Under the pieces are notes generated by a model, which worked only from the letters and a program-made list of their open reading frames with translations, had not been told where the DNA came from and did not search any database. Position numbers and translations under genes: made by a program. A stretch of 64,000 nt of DNA, from NCBI GenBank assembly GCA_964057225.1, contig OZ059894.1:20924476-20988475 (forward strand), in the 5' to 3' direction. Source of the stretch: Auanema rhodensis (Eukaryota > Nematoda > Chromadorea > Rhabditida > Rhabditidae). Of this stretch, positions 23,853-38,243 are shown piece by piece; the stretch's first letter is position 1; every line of letters starts with the position of its first letter.

Positions 23853-24905
23853 ACGCAGCTTAAAAATTCGCATCGAATGCACTATACTACATTGAGAAAC
23901 GCTTAATACAAAAATTAGTTATGATCGTTTGAAAAATGATGCATTAGTGTATGTTGAGTTTCCATGTACACTCAACATTGCTTCCAAAAACATTTTGACA
24001 AAAATTTTTTCGAAAAATTTCAAAATAATTTAGCAAAAAGTAGATGTTTTTAGATTCCATTTTTCAAGGCAAAGACGATGGACAATGGTATTTAACGAAA
24101 AAATTAATTCTTCAGGGTGAAAATCGAGGATATAAGTGTGAACTTATATCAGTTGATATCTCGGTGCATTTTCAAGCTAGCGCAAATCTGATAACACAGA
24201 ACGACGCAGCTTAAAAATCCGCATCGAATGCACTATACTACATTGAGAAACGCTTAATACAAAAATTAGTTATGATCGTTTGAAAAATGATGCATTAGTG
24301 TATGTTGAGTTTCCATGTACACTCAACATTGCTTCCAAAAACATTTTGACAAAAATTTTTTCGAGAAATTTCAAAATAATTTAGCAAAAAGTAGATGTTT
24401 TTAGATTCCTTTTTTCAAGGCAAAGACGATGGACAATGTTATTCAACGAAAAAATTAATTCTTCAGGGTGAAAATCGAGGATATAAGTGTGAACTTATAT
24501 CAGTTGATATCTCGGTGCATTTTTAAGCTAGCTCAAATCTGATAACACAGATCGACGCAGCTTAAAAATCCGCATCGAATGCACTATACTACATTGAGAA
24601 ACGCTTAATACAAAAATTAGTTATGATCGTTTGAAAAATGATGCATTAGTGTATGTTGAGTTTCCATGTACACTCAACATTGCTTCCAAAAACATTTTGA
24701 CAAAAATTTTTTCGAAAAATTTCGAAATAGTTTAGCAAAAAGTAGATGTTTTTAGATTCCATTTTTCAAGGCAAAGACGATAGACAATGTTATTCAACGA
24801 AAAAATTAATTCTTCAGGGTGAAAATCGAGGATATAAGTGTGAACTTATATCAGTTGATATCTCGGTGCATTTTCAAGCTAGCGCAAATCTGATAACACA
24901 GATCG
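23853..24905. repeat. Three monomers leading into the tetramer block
   Basis: The monomer at 23853 has ATTCG, GGTATTTAACG and TTTTCAAGCT, and the one at 24204 has CGAGAAATTTC and GCTAGCTCAAA. The same pair recurs at 28767-29468 within the tetramer array. The third monomer (24555) has GAAATAGTTT and GATAGACAA, like that at 22449. This looks like the junction between the preceding block and the tetrameric repeat. Confidence 0.75.
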
Positions 24906-27900
24906 ACGCAGCTTAAAAATCCGCATCGAATGCACTATACTACATTGAGAAACGCTTAATACAAAAATTAGTTATGATCGTTTGAAAAATGATGCATTAG
25001 TGTATGTTGAGTTTCCATGTACACTCAACATTGCTTCCAAAAACATTTTGACAAAAATTTTTTCGAGAAATTTCAAAATAATTTAGCAAAAAGTAGATGT
25101 TTTTAGATTCCTTTTTTCAAGGCAAAGACGATGGACAATGTTATTCAACGAAAAAATTAATTCTTCAGGGTGAAAATCGAGGATATAAGTGTGAACTTAT
25201 ATCAGTTGATATCTCGGTGCATTTTTAAGCTAGCTCAAATCTGATAACACAGATCGACGCAGCTTAAAAATCCGCATCGAATGCACTATACTACATTGAG
25301 AAACGCTTAATACAAAAATTAGTTATGATCGTTTGAAAAATGATGCATTAGTGTATGTTGAGTTTCCATGTACACTCAACATTGCTTCCAAAAACATTTT
25401 GACAAAAATTTTTTCGAAAAATTTCAAAATAATTTAGCAAAAAGTAGATGTTTTTAGATTCCTTTTTTCAAGGCAAAGACGATGGACAATGTTATTCAAC
25501 GAAAAAATTAATTCTTCAGGGTGAAAATCGAGGATATAAGTGTGAACTTATATCAGTTGATATCTCGGTGCATTTTTAAGCTAGCGCAAATCTGATAACA
25601 CAGATCGACGCAGCTTAAAAATCCGCATCGAATGCACTATACTACATTGAGAAACGCTCAATACAAAAATTAGTTATGATCGTTTGAAAAATGATGCATT
25701 AGTGTATGTTGAGTTTCCATGTACACTCAACATTGCTTCCAAAAACATTTTGACAAAAATTTTTTCGAGAAATTTCAAAATAATTTAGCAAAAAGTAGAT
25801 GTTTTTAGATTCCTTTTTTCAAGTCAAAGACGATGGACAATGTAATTCAACGAAAAAATTAATTCTTCAGGGTGAAAATCGAGGATATAAGTGTGAACTT
25901 ATATCAGTTGATATCTCGGTGCATTTTTAAGCTAGCGCAAATCTGATAACACAGATCGACGCAACTTAAAAATCCGCATCGAATGCACTATACTACATTG
26001 AGAAACGCTTAATACAAAAATTAGTTATGATCGTTTGAAAAATGATGCATTAGTGTATGTTGAGTTTCCATGTACACTCAACATTGCTTCCAAAAACATT
26101 TTGACAAAAATTTTTTCGAAAAATTTCGAAATAATTTAGCAAAAAGTAGATGTTTTTAGATTCCATTTTTCAAGGCAAAGACGATGGACAATGGTATTTA
26201 ACGAAAAAATTAATTCTTCAGGGTGAAAATCGAGGATATAAGTGTGAACTTATATCAGTTGATATCTCGGTGCATTTTCAAGCTAGCACAAATCTGATAA
26301 CACAGAACGACGCAGCTTAAAAATCCGCATAGAATGCACTATACTACATTGAGAAACGCTTAATACAAAAATTAGTTATGATCGTTTGAAAAATGATGCA
26401 TTAGTGTATGTTGAGTTTCCATGTACACTCAACATTGCTTCCAAAAACATTTTGACAAAAATTTTTTCGAGAAATTTCAAAATAATTTAGCAAAAAGTAG
26501 ATGTTTTTAGATTCCTTTTTTCAAGGCAAAGACGATGGACAATGTTATTCAACGAAAAAATTAATTCTTCAGGGTGAAAATCGAGGATATAAGTGTGAAC
26601 TTATATCAGTTGATATCTCGGTGCATTTTTAAGCTAGCTCAAATCTGATAACACAGATCGACGCAGCTTAAAAATCCGCATCGAATGCACTATACTACAT
26701 TGAGAAACGCTTAATACAAAAATTAGTTATGATCGTTTGAAAAATGATGCATTAGTGTATGTTGAGTTTCCATGTACACTCAACATTGCTTCCAAAAACA
26801 TTTTGACAAAAATTTTTTCGAAAAATTTCAGAATAATTTAGCAAAAAGTAGATGTTTTTAGATTCCTTTTTTCAAGGCAAAGACGATGGACAATGTTATT
26901 CAACGAAAAAATTAATTCTTCAGGGTGAAAATCGAGGATATAAGTGTGAACTTATATCAGTTGATATCTCGGTGCATTTTTAAGCTAGCGCAAATCTGAT
27001 AACACAGATCGACGCAGCTTAAAAATCCGCATCGAATGCACTATACTACATTGAGAAACGCTCAATACAAAAATTAGTTATGATCGTTTGAAAAATGATG
27101 CATTAGTGTATGTTGAGTTTCCATGTACACTCAACATTGCTTCCAAAAACATTTTGACAAAAATTTTTTCGAGAAATTTCAAAATAATTTAGCAAAAAGT
27201 AGATGTTTTTAGATTCCTTTTTTCAAGTCAAAGACGATGGACAATGTAATTCAACGAAAAAATTAATTCTTCAGGGTGAAAATCGAGGATATAAGTGTGA
27301 ACTTATATCAGTTGATATCTCGGTGCATTTTTAAGCTAGCGCAAATCTGATAACACAGATCGACGCAACTTAAAAATCCGCATCGAATGCACTATACTAC
27401 ATTGAGAAACGCTTAATACAAAAATTAGTTATGATCGTTTGAAAAATGATGCATTAGTGTATGTTGAGTTTCCATGTACACTCAACATTGCTTCCAAAAA
27501 CATTTTGACAAAAATTTTTTCGAAAAATTTCGAAATAATTTAGCAAAAAGTAGATGTTTTTAGATTCCATTTTTCAAGGCAAAGACGATGGACAATGGTA
27601 TTTAACGAAAAAATTAATTCTTCAGGGTGAAAATCGAGGATATAAGTGTGAACTTATATCAGTTGATATCTCGGTGCATTTTCAAGCTAGCACAAATCTG
27701 ATAACACAGAACGACGCAGCTTAAAAATCCGCATAGAATGCACTATACTACATTGAGAAACGCTTAATACAAAAATTAGTTATGATCGTTTGAAAAATGA
27801 TGCATTAGTGTATGTTGAGTTTCCATGTACACTCAACATTGCTTCCAAAAACATTTTGACAAAAATTTTTTCGAGAAATTTCAAAATAATTTAGCAAAAA

Positions 27901-30900
27901 GTAGATGTTTTTAGATTCCTTTTTTCAAGGCAAAGACGATGGACAATGTTATTCAACGAAAAAATTAATTCTTCAGGGTGAAAATCGAGGATATAAGTGT
28001 GAACTTATATCAGTTGATATCTCGGTGCATTTTTAAGCTAGCTCAAATCTGATAACACAGATCGACGCAGCTTAAAAATCCGCATCGAATGCACTATACT
28101 ACATTGAGAAACGCTTAATACAAAAATTAGTTATGATCGTTTGAAAAATGATGCATTAGTGTATGTTGAGTTTCCATGTACACTCAACATTGCTTCCAAA
28201 AACATTTTGACAAAAATTTTTTCGAAAAATTTCAGAATAATTTAGCAAAAAGTAGATGTTTTTAGATTCCTTTTTTCAAGGCAAAGACGATGGACAATGT
28301 TATTCAACGAAAAAATTAATTCTTCAGGGTGAAAATCGAGGATATAAGTGTGAACTTATATCAGTTGATATCTCGGTGCATTTTTAAGCTAGCGCAAATC
28401 TGATAACACAGATCGACGCAGCTTAAAAATCCGCATCGAATGCACTATACTACATTGAGAAACGCTCAATACAAAAATTAGTTATGATCGTTTGAAAAAT
28501 GATGCATTAGTGTATGTTGAGTTTCCATGTACACTCAACATTGCTTCCAAAAACATTTTGACAAAAATTTTTTCGAGAAATTTCAAAATAATTTAGCAAA
28601 AAGTAGATGTTTTTAGATTCCTTTTTTCAAGGCAAAGACGATGGACAATGTTATTCAACGAAAAAATTAATTCTTCAGGGTGAAAATCGAGGATATAAGT
28701 GTGAACTTATATCAGTTGATATCTCGGTGCATTTTTAAGCTAGCGCAAATCTGATAACACAGAACGACGCAGCTTAAAAATTCGCATCGAATGCACTATA
28801 CTACATTGAGAAACGCTTAATACAAAAATTAGTTATGATCGTTTGAAAAATGATGCATTAGTGTATGTTGAGTTTCCATGTACACTCAACATTGCTTCCA
28901 AAAACATTTTGACAAAAATTTTTTCGAAAAATTTCAAAATAATTTAGCAAAAAGTAGATGTTTTTAGATTCCATTTTTCAAGGCAAAGACGATGGACAAT
29001 GGTATTTAACGAAAAAATTAATTCTTCAGGGTGAAAATCGAGGATATAAGTGTGAACTTATATCAGTTGATATCTCGGTGCATTTTCAAGCTAGCGCAAA
29101 TCTGATAACACAGAACGACGCAGCTTAAAAATCCGCATCGAATGCACTATACTACATTGAGAAACGCTTAATACAAAAATTAGTTATGATCGTTTGAAAA
29201 ATGATGCATTAGTGTATGTTGAGTTTCCATGTACACTCAACATTGCTTCCAAAAACATTTTGACAAAAATTTTTTCGAGAAATTTCAAAATAATTTAGCA
29301 AAAAGTAGATGTTTTTAGATTCCTTTTTTCAAGGCAAAGACGATGGACAATGTTATTCAACGAAAAAATTAATTCTTCAGGGTGAAAATCGAGGATATAA
29401 GTGTGAACTTATATCAGTTGATATCTCGGTGCATTTTTAAGCTAGCTCAAATCTGATAACACAGATCGACGCAGCTTAAAAATCCGCATCGAATGCACTA
29501 TACTACATTGAGAAACGCTTAATACAAAAATTAGTTATGATCGTTTGAAAAATGATGCATTAGTGTATGTTGAGTTTCCATGTACACTCAACATTGCTTC
29601 CAAAAACATTTTGACAAAAATTTTTTCGAAAAATTTCAAAATAATTTAGCAAAAAGTAGATGTTTTTAGATTCCTTTTTTCAAGGCAAAGACGATGGACA
29701 ATGTTATTCAACGAAAAAATTAATTCTTCAGGGTGAAAATCGAGGATATAAGTGTGAACTTATATCAGTTGATATCTCGGTGCATTTTTAAGCTAGCGCA
29801 AATCTGATAACACAGATCGACGCAGCTTAAAAATCCGCACCGAATGCACTATACTACATTGAGAAACGCTCAATACAAAAATTAGTTATGATCGTTTGAA
29901 AAATGATGCATTAGTGTATGTTGAGTTTCCATGTACACTCAACATTGCTTCCAAAAACATTTTGACAAAAATTTTTTCGAGAAATTTCAAAATAATTTAG
30001 CAAAAAGTAGATGTTTTTAGATTCCTTTTTTCAAGTCAAAGACGATGGACAATGTAATTCAACGAAAAAATTAATTCTTCAGGGTGAAAATCGAGGATAT
30101 AAGTGTGAACTTATATCAGTTGATATCTCGGTGCATTTTTAAGCTAGCGCAAATCTGATAACACAGATCGACGCAACTTAAAAATCCGCATCGAATGCAC
30201 TATACTACATTGAGAAACGCTTAATACAAAAATTAGTTATGATCGTTTGAAAAATGATGCATTAGTGTATGTTGAGTTTCCATGTACACTCAACATTGCT
30301 TCCAAAAACATTTTGACAAAAATTTTTTCGAAAAATTTCGAAATAATTTAGCAAAAAGTAGATGTTTTTAGATTCCATTTTTCAAGGCAAAGACGATGGA
30401 CAATGGTATTTAACGAAAAAATTAATTCTTCAGGGTGAAAATCGAGGATATAAGTGTGAACTTATATCAGTTGATATCTCGGTGCATTTTCAAGCTAGCA
30501 CAAATCTGATAACACAGAACGACGCAGCTTAAAAATCCGCATAGAATGCACTATACTACATTGAGAAACGCTTAATACAAAAATTAGTTATGATCGTTTG
30601 AAAAATGATGCATTAGTGTATGTTGAGTTTCCATGTACACTCAACATTGCTTCCAAAAACATTTTGACAAAAATTTTTTCGAGAAATTTCAAAATAATTT
30701 AGCAAAAAGTAGATGTTTTTAGATTCCTTTTTTCAAGGCAAAGACGATGGACAATGTTATTCAACGAAAAAATTAATTCTTCAGGGTGAAAATCGAGGAT
30801 ATAAGTGTGAACTTATATCAGTTGATATCTCGGTGCATTTTTAAGCTAGCTCAAATCTGATAACACAGATCGACGCAGCTTAAAAATCCGCATCGAATGC

Positions 30901-32627
30901 ACTATACTACATTGAGAAACGCTTAATACAAAAATTAGTTATGATCGTTTGAAAAATGATGCATTAGTGTATGTTGAGTTTCCATGTACACTCAACATTG
31001 CTTCCAAAAACATTTTGACAAAAATTTTTTCGAAAAATTTCAAAATAATTTAGCAAAAAGTAGATGTTTTTAGATTCCTTTTTTCAAGGCAAAGACGATG
31101 GACAATGTTATTCAACGAAAAAATTAATTCTTCAGGGTGAAAATCGAGGATATAAGTGTAAACTTATATCAGTTGATATCTCGGTGCATTTTTAAGCTAG
31201 CGCAAATCTGATAACACAGATCGACGCAGCTTAAAAATCCGCATCGAATGCACTATACTACATTGAGAAACGCTTAATACAAAAATTAGTTATGATCGTT
31301 TGAAAAATGATGCATTAGTGTATGTTGAGTTTCCATGTACACTCAACATTGCTTCCAAAAACATTTTGACAAAAATTTTTTCGAGAAATTTCAAAATAAT
31401 TTAGCAAAAAGTAGATGTTTTTAGATTCCTTTTTTCAAGGCAAAGACGATGGACAATGTAATTCAACGAAAAAATTAATTCTTCAGGGTGAAAATCGAGG
31501 ATATAAGTGTGAACTTATATCAGTTGATATCTCGGTGCATTTTTAAGCTAGCGCAAATCTGATAACACAGATCGACGCAACTTAAAAATCCGCATCGAAT
31601 GCACTATACTACATTGAGAAACGCTTAATACAAAAATTAGTTATGATCGTTTGAAAAATGATGCATTAGTGTATGTTGAGTTTCCATGTACACTCAACAT
31701 TGCTTCCAAAAACATTTTGACAAAAATTTTTTCGAAAAATTTCGAAATAATTTAGCAAAAAGTAGATGTTTTTAGATTCCATTTTTCAAGGCAAAGACGA
31801 TGGACAATGGTATTTAACGAAAAAATTAATTCTTCAGGGTGAAAATCGAGGATATAAGTGTGAACTTATATCAGTTGATATCTCGGTGCATTTTCAAGCT
31901 AGCACAAATCTGATAACACAGAACGACGCAGCTTAAAAATCCGCATAGAATGCACTATACTACATTGAGAAACGCTTAATACAAAAATTAGTTATGATCG
32001 TTTGAAAAATGATGCATTAGTGTATGTTGAGTTTCCATGTACACTCAACATTGCTTCCAAAAACATTTTGACAAAAATTTTTTCGAGAAATTTCAAAATA
32101 ATTTAGCAAAAAGTAGATGTTTTTAGATTCCTTTTTTCAAGGCAAAGACGATGGACAATGTTATTCAACGAAAAAATTAATTCTTCAGGGTGAAAATCGA
32201 GGATATAAGTGTGAACTTATATCAGTTGATATCTCGGTGCATTTTTAAGCTAGCTCAAATCTGATAACACAGATCGACGCAGCTTAAAAATCCGCATCGA
32301 ATGCACTATACTACATTGAGAAACGCTTAATACAAAAATTAGTTATGATCGTTTGAAAAATGATGCATTAGTGTATGTTGAGTTTCCATGTACACTCAAC
32401 ATTGCTTCCAAAAACATTTTGACAAAAATTTTTTCGAAAAATTTCAAAATAATTTAGCAAAAAGTAGATGTTTTTAGATTCCTTTTTTCAAGGCAAAGAC
32501 GATGGACAATGTTATTCAACGAAAAAATTAATTCTTCAGGGTGAAAATCGAGGATATAAGTGTAAACTTATATCAGTTGATATCTCGGTGCATTTTTAAG
32601 CTAGCGCAAATCTGATAACACAGATCG
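24906..32627. repeat. 1404-bp tetrameric higher-order repeat, 5.5 copies
   Basis: Four monomer types recur in fixed order. A has CGAGAAATTTC and GCTAGCTCAAA. B has CGAAAAATTTCA(A/G)AAT. C has CGAGAAATTTC and mostly AACGCTCAAT, AAGTCAAAG and ATGTAATTC. D has GCAACTT, TTTCGAAAT, TTCCATTTTT, GGTATTTAACG, GCTAGCACAAA and an AGAACG end. Units start at 24906, 26310, 27714, 29118 and 30522, with a final AB half unit at 31926-32627. Later units have CATAGAATGC in A. The unit containing 28416 and 28767 differs (AAGGCAAAG, GTTATTC, ATTCG and GCGCAAA) and has probably been converted from 23853-like sequence. Neighbouring units are more alike than neighbouring monomers, the definition of a higher-order repeat. 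Confidence 0.9.
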
Positions 32628-34733
32628 ACGCAGCTTAAAAATCCGCATCGAATGCACTATACTACATTGAGAAACGCTTAATACAAAAATTAGTTATGAT
32701 CGTTTGAAAAATGATGCATTAGTGTATGTTGAGCTTCCATGTACACTCAACATTGCTTCCAAAAACATTTTGACAAAAATTTTTTCGAAAAATTTCAAAA
32801 TAATTTAGCAAAAAGTAGATGTTTTTAGATTCCTTTTTTCAAGGCAAAGACGATGGACAAAGTTATTCAACGAAAAAATTAATTCTTCAGGGTTAAAATC
32901 GAGGATATAAGTGTAAACTTATATCAGTTGATATCTCGGTGCATTTTTAAGCTAGCGCAAATCTGATAACACAGAACGACGCAGCTTAAAAATCCGCATC
33001 GAATACACTATACTACATTGAGAAACGCTTAATACAAAAATTAGTTATGATCGTTTGAAAAATGATGCATTAGTGTATGTTGAGTTTCCATGTACACTCA
33101 ACATTGCTTCCAAAAACATTTTGACAAAAATTTTTTCGAAAAATTTCAAGATAATTTAGCAAAAAGTAGATGTTTTTAGATTCCTTTTTTCAAGGCAAAG
33201 ACGATGGACAATGTTATTCAACGAAAAAATTAATTCTTCAGGGTGAAAATCGAGGATATAAGTGTGAACTTATATCAGTTGATATCTCGGTGCATTTTCA
33301 AGCTAGCGCAAATCTGATAACACAGCTCGACGCAGCTTAAAAATCCGCATCGAATGCACTATACTACATTGAGAAACGCTTAATACAAAAATTAGTTATG
33401 ATCGTTTGAAAAATGATGCATTAGTGTATGTTGAGTTTCCATGTACACTCAACATTGCTTCCAAAAACATTTTGACAAAAATTTTTTCGAAAAATTTCAA
33501 AATAATTTAGCAAAAAGTAGATGTTTTTAGATTCCTTTTTTCAAGGCAAAGACGATGGACAATGTTATTCAACGAAAAAATTAATTCTTCAGGGTGAAAA
33601 TCGAGGATATAAGTGTGAACTTATATCAGTTGATATATCGGTGCATTTTTAAGCTAGCGCAAATCTGATAACACAGATCGACGCAGCTTAAAAATCCGCA
33701 TCGAATACACTATACTACATTGAGAAACGCTTAATACAAAAATTAGTTATGATCGTTTGAAAAATGATGCATTAGTGTATGTTGAGTTTCCATGTACACT
33801 CAACATTGCTTCCAAAAACATTTTGACAAAAATTTTTTCGAAAAATTTCAAAATAATTTAGCAAAAAGTAGATGTTTTTAGATTCCTTTTTTCAAGGCAA
33901 AGACGATGGACAATGTTATTCAACGAAAAAATTAATTCTTCAGGGTGAAAATCGAGGATATAAGTGTGAACTTATATCAGTTGATATATCGGTGCATTTT
34001 TAAGCTAGCGCAAATCTGATAACACAGATCGACGCAGCTTAAAAATCCGCATCGAATACACTATACTACATTGAGAAACGCTTAATACAAAAATTAGTTA
34101 TGATCGTTTGAAAAATGATGCATTAGTGTATGTTGAGTTTCCATGTACACTCAACATTGCTTCCAAAAACATTTTGACAAAAATTTTTTCGAAAAATTTC
34201 AAAATAATTTAGCAAAAAGTAGATGTTTTTAGATTCCTTTTTTCAAGGCAAAGACGATGGACAAAGTTATTCAACGAAAAAATTAATTCTTCAGGGTTAA
34301 AATCGAGGATATAAGTGTGAACTTATATCAGTTGATATCTCGGTGCATTTTTAAGCTAGCGCAAATCTGATAACACAGAACGACGCAGCTTAAAAATTCG
34401 CATCGAATGCACTATACTACATTGAGAAACGCTTAATACAAAAATTAGTTATGATCGTTTGAAAAATGATGCATTAGTGTATGTTGAGTTTCCATGTACA
34501 CTCAACATTGCTTCCAAAAACATTTTGACAAAAATTTTTTCGAGAAATTTCAAAATAATTTAGCAAAAAGTAGATGTTTTTAGATTCCTTTTTTCAAGGC
34601 AAAGACGATGGACAATGTAATTCAACGAAAAAATTAATTCTTCAGTGTGAAAATCGAGGATATAAGTGTGAACTTATATCAGTTGATATCTCGGTGCATT
34701 TTTAAGCTAGCGCAAATCTGATAACACAGATCG
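32628..34733. repeat. Mixed block with AATACAC and GATATATCGG monomers
   Basis: Six monomers. The one at 32628 has the only substitution I saw in the invariant core (GAGCTTCC, position 32734). Those at 32979, 33681 and 34032 have GAATACACTA for GAATGCACTA. Those at 33330 and 33681 have GATATATCGG for GATATCTCGG. The monomer at 34383 introduces ATGTAATTC with CAGTGTGAAA, which marks the next block. The AATACAC type appears again only at 47721. Confidence 0.75.
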
Positions 34734-36137
34734 ACGCAACTTAAAAATCCGCATCGAATGCACTATACTACATTGAGAAACGCTTAATACAAAAATTAGT
34801 TATGATCGTTTGAAAAATGATGCATTAGTGTATGTTGAGTTTCCATGTACACTCAACATTGCTTCCAAAAACATTTTGACAAAAATTTTTTCGAAAAATT
34901 TCGAAATAATTTAGCAAAAAGTAGATGTTTTTAGATTCCATTTTTCAAGGCAAAGACGATGGACAATGGTATTTAACGAAAAAATTAATTCTTCAGGGTG
35001 AAAATCGAGGATATAAGTGTGAACTTATATCAGTTGATATCTCGGTGCATTTTCAAGCTAGCACAAATCTGATAACACAGAACGACGCAGCTTAAAAATC
35101 CGCATAGAATGCACTATACTACATTGAGAAACGCTTAATACAAAATTTAGTTATGATCGTTTGAAAAATGATGCATTAGTGTATGTTGAGTTTCCATGTA
35201 CACTCAACATTGCTTCCAAAAACATTTTGACAAAAATTTTTTCGAGAAATTTCAAAATAATTTAGCAAAAAGTAGATGTTTTTAGATTCCTTTTTTCAAG
35301 GCAAAGACGATGGACAATGTAATTCAACGAAAAAATTAATTCTTCAGTGTGAAAATCGAGGATATAAGTGTGAACTTATATCAGTTGATATCTCGGTGCA
35401 TTTTTAAGCTAGCGCAAATCTGATAACACAGATCGACGCAACTTAAAAATCCGCATCGAATGCACTATACTACATTGAGAAACGCTTAATACAAAAATTA
35501 GTTATGATCGTTTGAAAAATGATGCATTAGTGTATGTTGAGTTTCCATGTACACTCAACATTGCTTCCAAAAACATTTTGACAAAAATTTTTTCGAAAAA
35601 TTTCGAAATAATTTAGCAAAAAGTAGATGTTTTTAGATTCCATTTTTCAAGGCAAAGACGATGGACAATGGTATTTAACGAAAAAATTAATTCTTCAGGG
35701 TGAAAATCGAGGATATAAGTGTGAACTTATATCAGTTGATATCTCGGTGCATTTTCAAGCTAGCACAAATCTGATAACACAGAACGACGCAGCTTAAAAA
35801 TCCGCATAGAATGCACTATACTACATTGAGAAACGCTTAATACAAAATTTAGTTATGATCGTTTGAAAAATGATGCATTAGTGTATGTTGAGTTTCCATG
35901 TACACTCAACATTGCTTCCAAAAACATTTTGACAAAAATTTTTTCGAGAAATTTCAAAATAATTTAGCAAAAAGTAGATGTTTTTAGATTCCTTTTTTCA
36001 AGGCAAAGACGATGGACAATGTAATTCAACGAAAAAATTAATTCTTCAGTGTGAAAATCGAGGATATAAGTGTGAACTTATATCAGTTGATATCTCGGTG
36101 CATTTTTAAGCTAGCGCAAATCTGATAACACAGATCG
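34734..36137. repeat. 702-bp dimer, two tandem copies plus the start of a third
   Basis: A D-type monomer (GCAACTT, GGTATTTAACG, GCTAGCACAAA) alternates with one carrying CATAGAATGC, AAAATTTAG, CGAGAAATTTC, ATGTAATTC and CAGTGTGAAA. Copies are 34734-35435 and 35436-36137, identical at all sites compared. A third D monomer follows at 36138, but its partner at 36489 has GTTATTC and GCTAGCTCAAA instead. The dimer seems to have arisen by shortening of the tetramer, joining D directly to a hybrid of types A and C. Confidence 0.85.
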
Positions 36138-38243
36138 ACGCAACTTAAAAATCCGCATCGAATGCACTATACTACATTGAGAAACGCTTAATACAAAAAT
36201 TAGTTATGATCGTTTGAAAAATGATGCATTAGTGTATGTTGAGTTTCCATGTACACTCAACATTGCTTCCAAAAACATTTTGACAAAAATTTTTTCGAAA
36301 AATTTCGAAATAATTTAGCAAAAAGTAGATGTTTTTAGATTCCATTTTTCAAGGCAAAGACGATGGACAATGGTATTTAACGAAAAAATTAATTCTTCAG
36401 GGTGAAAATCGAGGATATAAGTGTGAACTTATATCAGTTGATATCTCGGTGCATTTTCAAGCTAGCACAAATCTGATAACACAGAACGACGCAGCTTAAA
36501 AATCCGCATAGAATGCACTATACTACATTGAGAAACGCTTAATACAAAATTTAGTTATGATCGTTTGAAAAATGATGCATTAGTGTATGTTGAGTTTCCA
36601 TGTACACTCAACATTGCTTCCAAAAACATTTTGACAAAAATTTTTTCGAGAAATTTCAAAATAATTTAGCAAAAAGTAGATGTTTTTAGATTCCTTTTTT
36701 CAAGGCAAAGACGATGGACAATGTTATTCAACGAAAAAATTAATTCTTCAGGGTGAAAATCGAGGATATAAGTGTGAACTTATATCAGTTGATATCTCGG
36801 TGCATTTTTAAGCTAGCTCAAATCTGATAACACAGATCGACGCAGCTTAAAAATCCGCATCGAATGCACTATACTACATTGAGAAACGCTTAATACAAAA
36901 ATTAGTTATGATCGTTTGAAAAATGATGCATTAGTGTATGTTGAGTTTCCATGTACACTCAACATTGCTTCCAAAAACATTTTGACAAAAATTTTTTCGA
37001 AAAATTTCAAAATAATTTAGCAAAAAGTAGATGTTTTTAGATTCCTTTTTTCAAGGCAAAGACGATGGACAATGTTATTCAACGAAAAAATTAATTCTTC
37101 AGGGTTAAAATCGAGGATATAAGTGTGAACTTATATCAGTTGATATCTCGGTGCATTTTTAAGCTAGCGCAAATCTGATAACACAGAACGACGCAGCTTA
37201 AAAATTCGCATCGAATGCACTATACTACATTGAGAAACGCTTAATACAAAAATTAGTTATGATCGTTTGAAAAATGATGCATTAGTGTATGTTGAGTTTC
37301 CATGTACACTCAACATTGCTTCCAAAAACATTTTGACAAAAATTTTTTCGAGAAATTTCAAAATAATTTAGCAAAAAGTAGATGTTTATAGATTCCTTTT
37401 TTCAAGGCAAAGACGATGGACAATGTAATTCAACGAAAAAATTAATTCTTCAGGGTGAAAATCGAGGATATAAGTGTGAACTTATATCAGTTGATATCTC
37501 GGTGCATTTTTAAGCTAGCGCAAATCTGATAACACAGATCGACGCAACTTAAAAATCCGCATCGAATGCACTATACTACATTGAGAAACGCTTAATACAA
37601 AAATTAGTTATGATCGTTTGAAAAATGATGCATTAGTGTATGTTGAGTTTCCATGTACACTCAACATTGCTTCCAAAAACATTTTGACAAAAATTTTTTC
37701 GAAAAATTTCGAAATAATTTAGCAAAAAGTAGATGTTTTTAGATTCCATTTTTCAAGGCAAAGACGATGGACAATGGTATTTAACGAAAAAATTAATTCT
37801 TCAGGGTGAAAATCGAGGATATAAGTGTGAACTTATATCAGTTGATATCTCGGTGCATTTTCAAGCTAGCACAAATCTGATAACACAGAACGACGCAGCT
37901 TAAAAATCCGCATAGAATGCACTATACTACATTGAGAAACGCTTAATACAAAATTTAGTTATGATCGTTTGAAAAATGATGCATTAGTGTATGTTGAGTT
38001 TCCATGTACACTCAACATTGCTTCCAAAAACATTTTGACAAAAATTTTTTCGAGAAATTTCAAAATAATTTAGCAAAAAGTAGATGTTTTTAGATTCCTT
38101 TTTTCAAGGCAAAGACGATGGACAATGTTATTCAACGAAAAAATTAATTCTTCAGGGTGAAAATCGAGGATATAAGTGTGAACTTATATCAGTTGATATC
38201 TCGGTGCATTTTTAAGCTAGCTCAAATCTGATAACACAGATCG
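35787..38243. repeat. 2457-bp seven-monomer block, copy 1
   Basis: Monomers at 35787, 36138, 36489, 36840, 37191, 37542 and 37893. Diagnostic states in order: CAGTGTGAAA; GGTATTTAACG; AAAATTTAG with GCTAGCTCAAA; GGGTTAAAATC; a private GATGTTTATAG with ATGTAATTC; GGTATTTAACG again; then AAAATTTAG with GCTAGCTCAAA. The block overlaps the second copy of the preceding dimer. Six of the seven monomers recur in order at 38595-40700, including the otherwise rare GTTTATAG. Confidence 0.87.

Noticed and set aside
24906-32627. Transposable element of about 1.4 kb in tandem
   Set aside because: The 1404-bp period is four 351-bp monomers of the same satellite; there are no terminal repeats or transposase reading frames.
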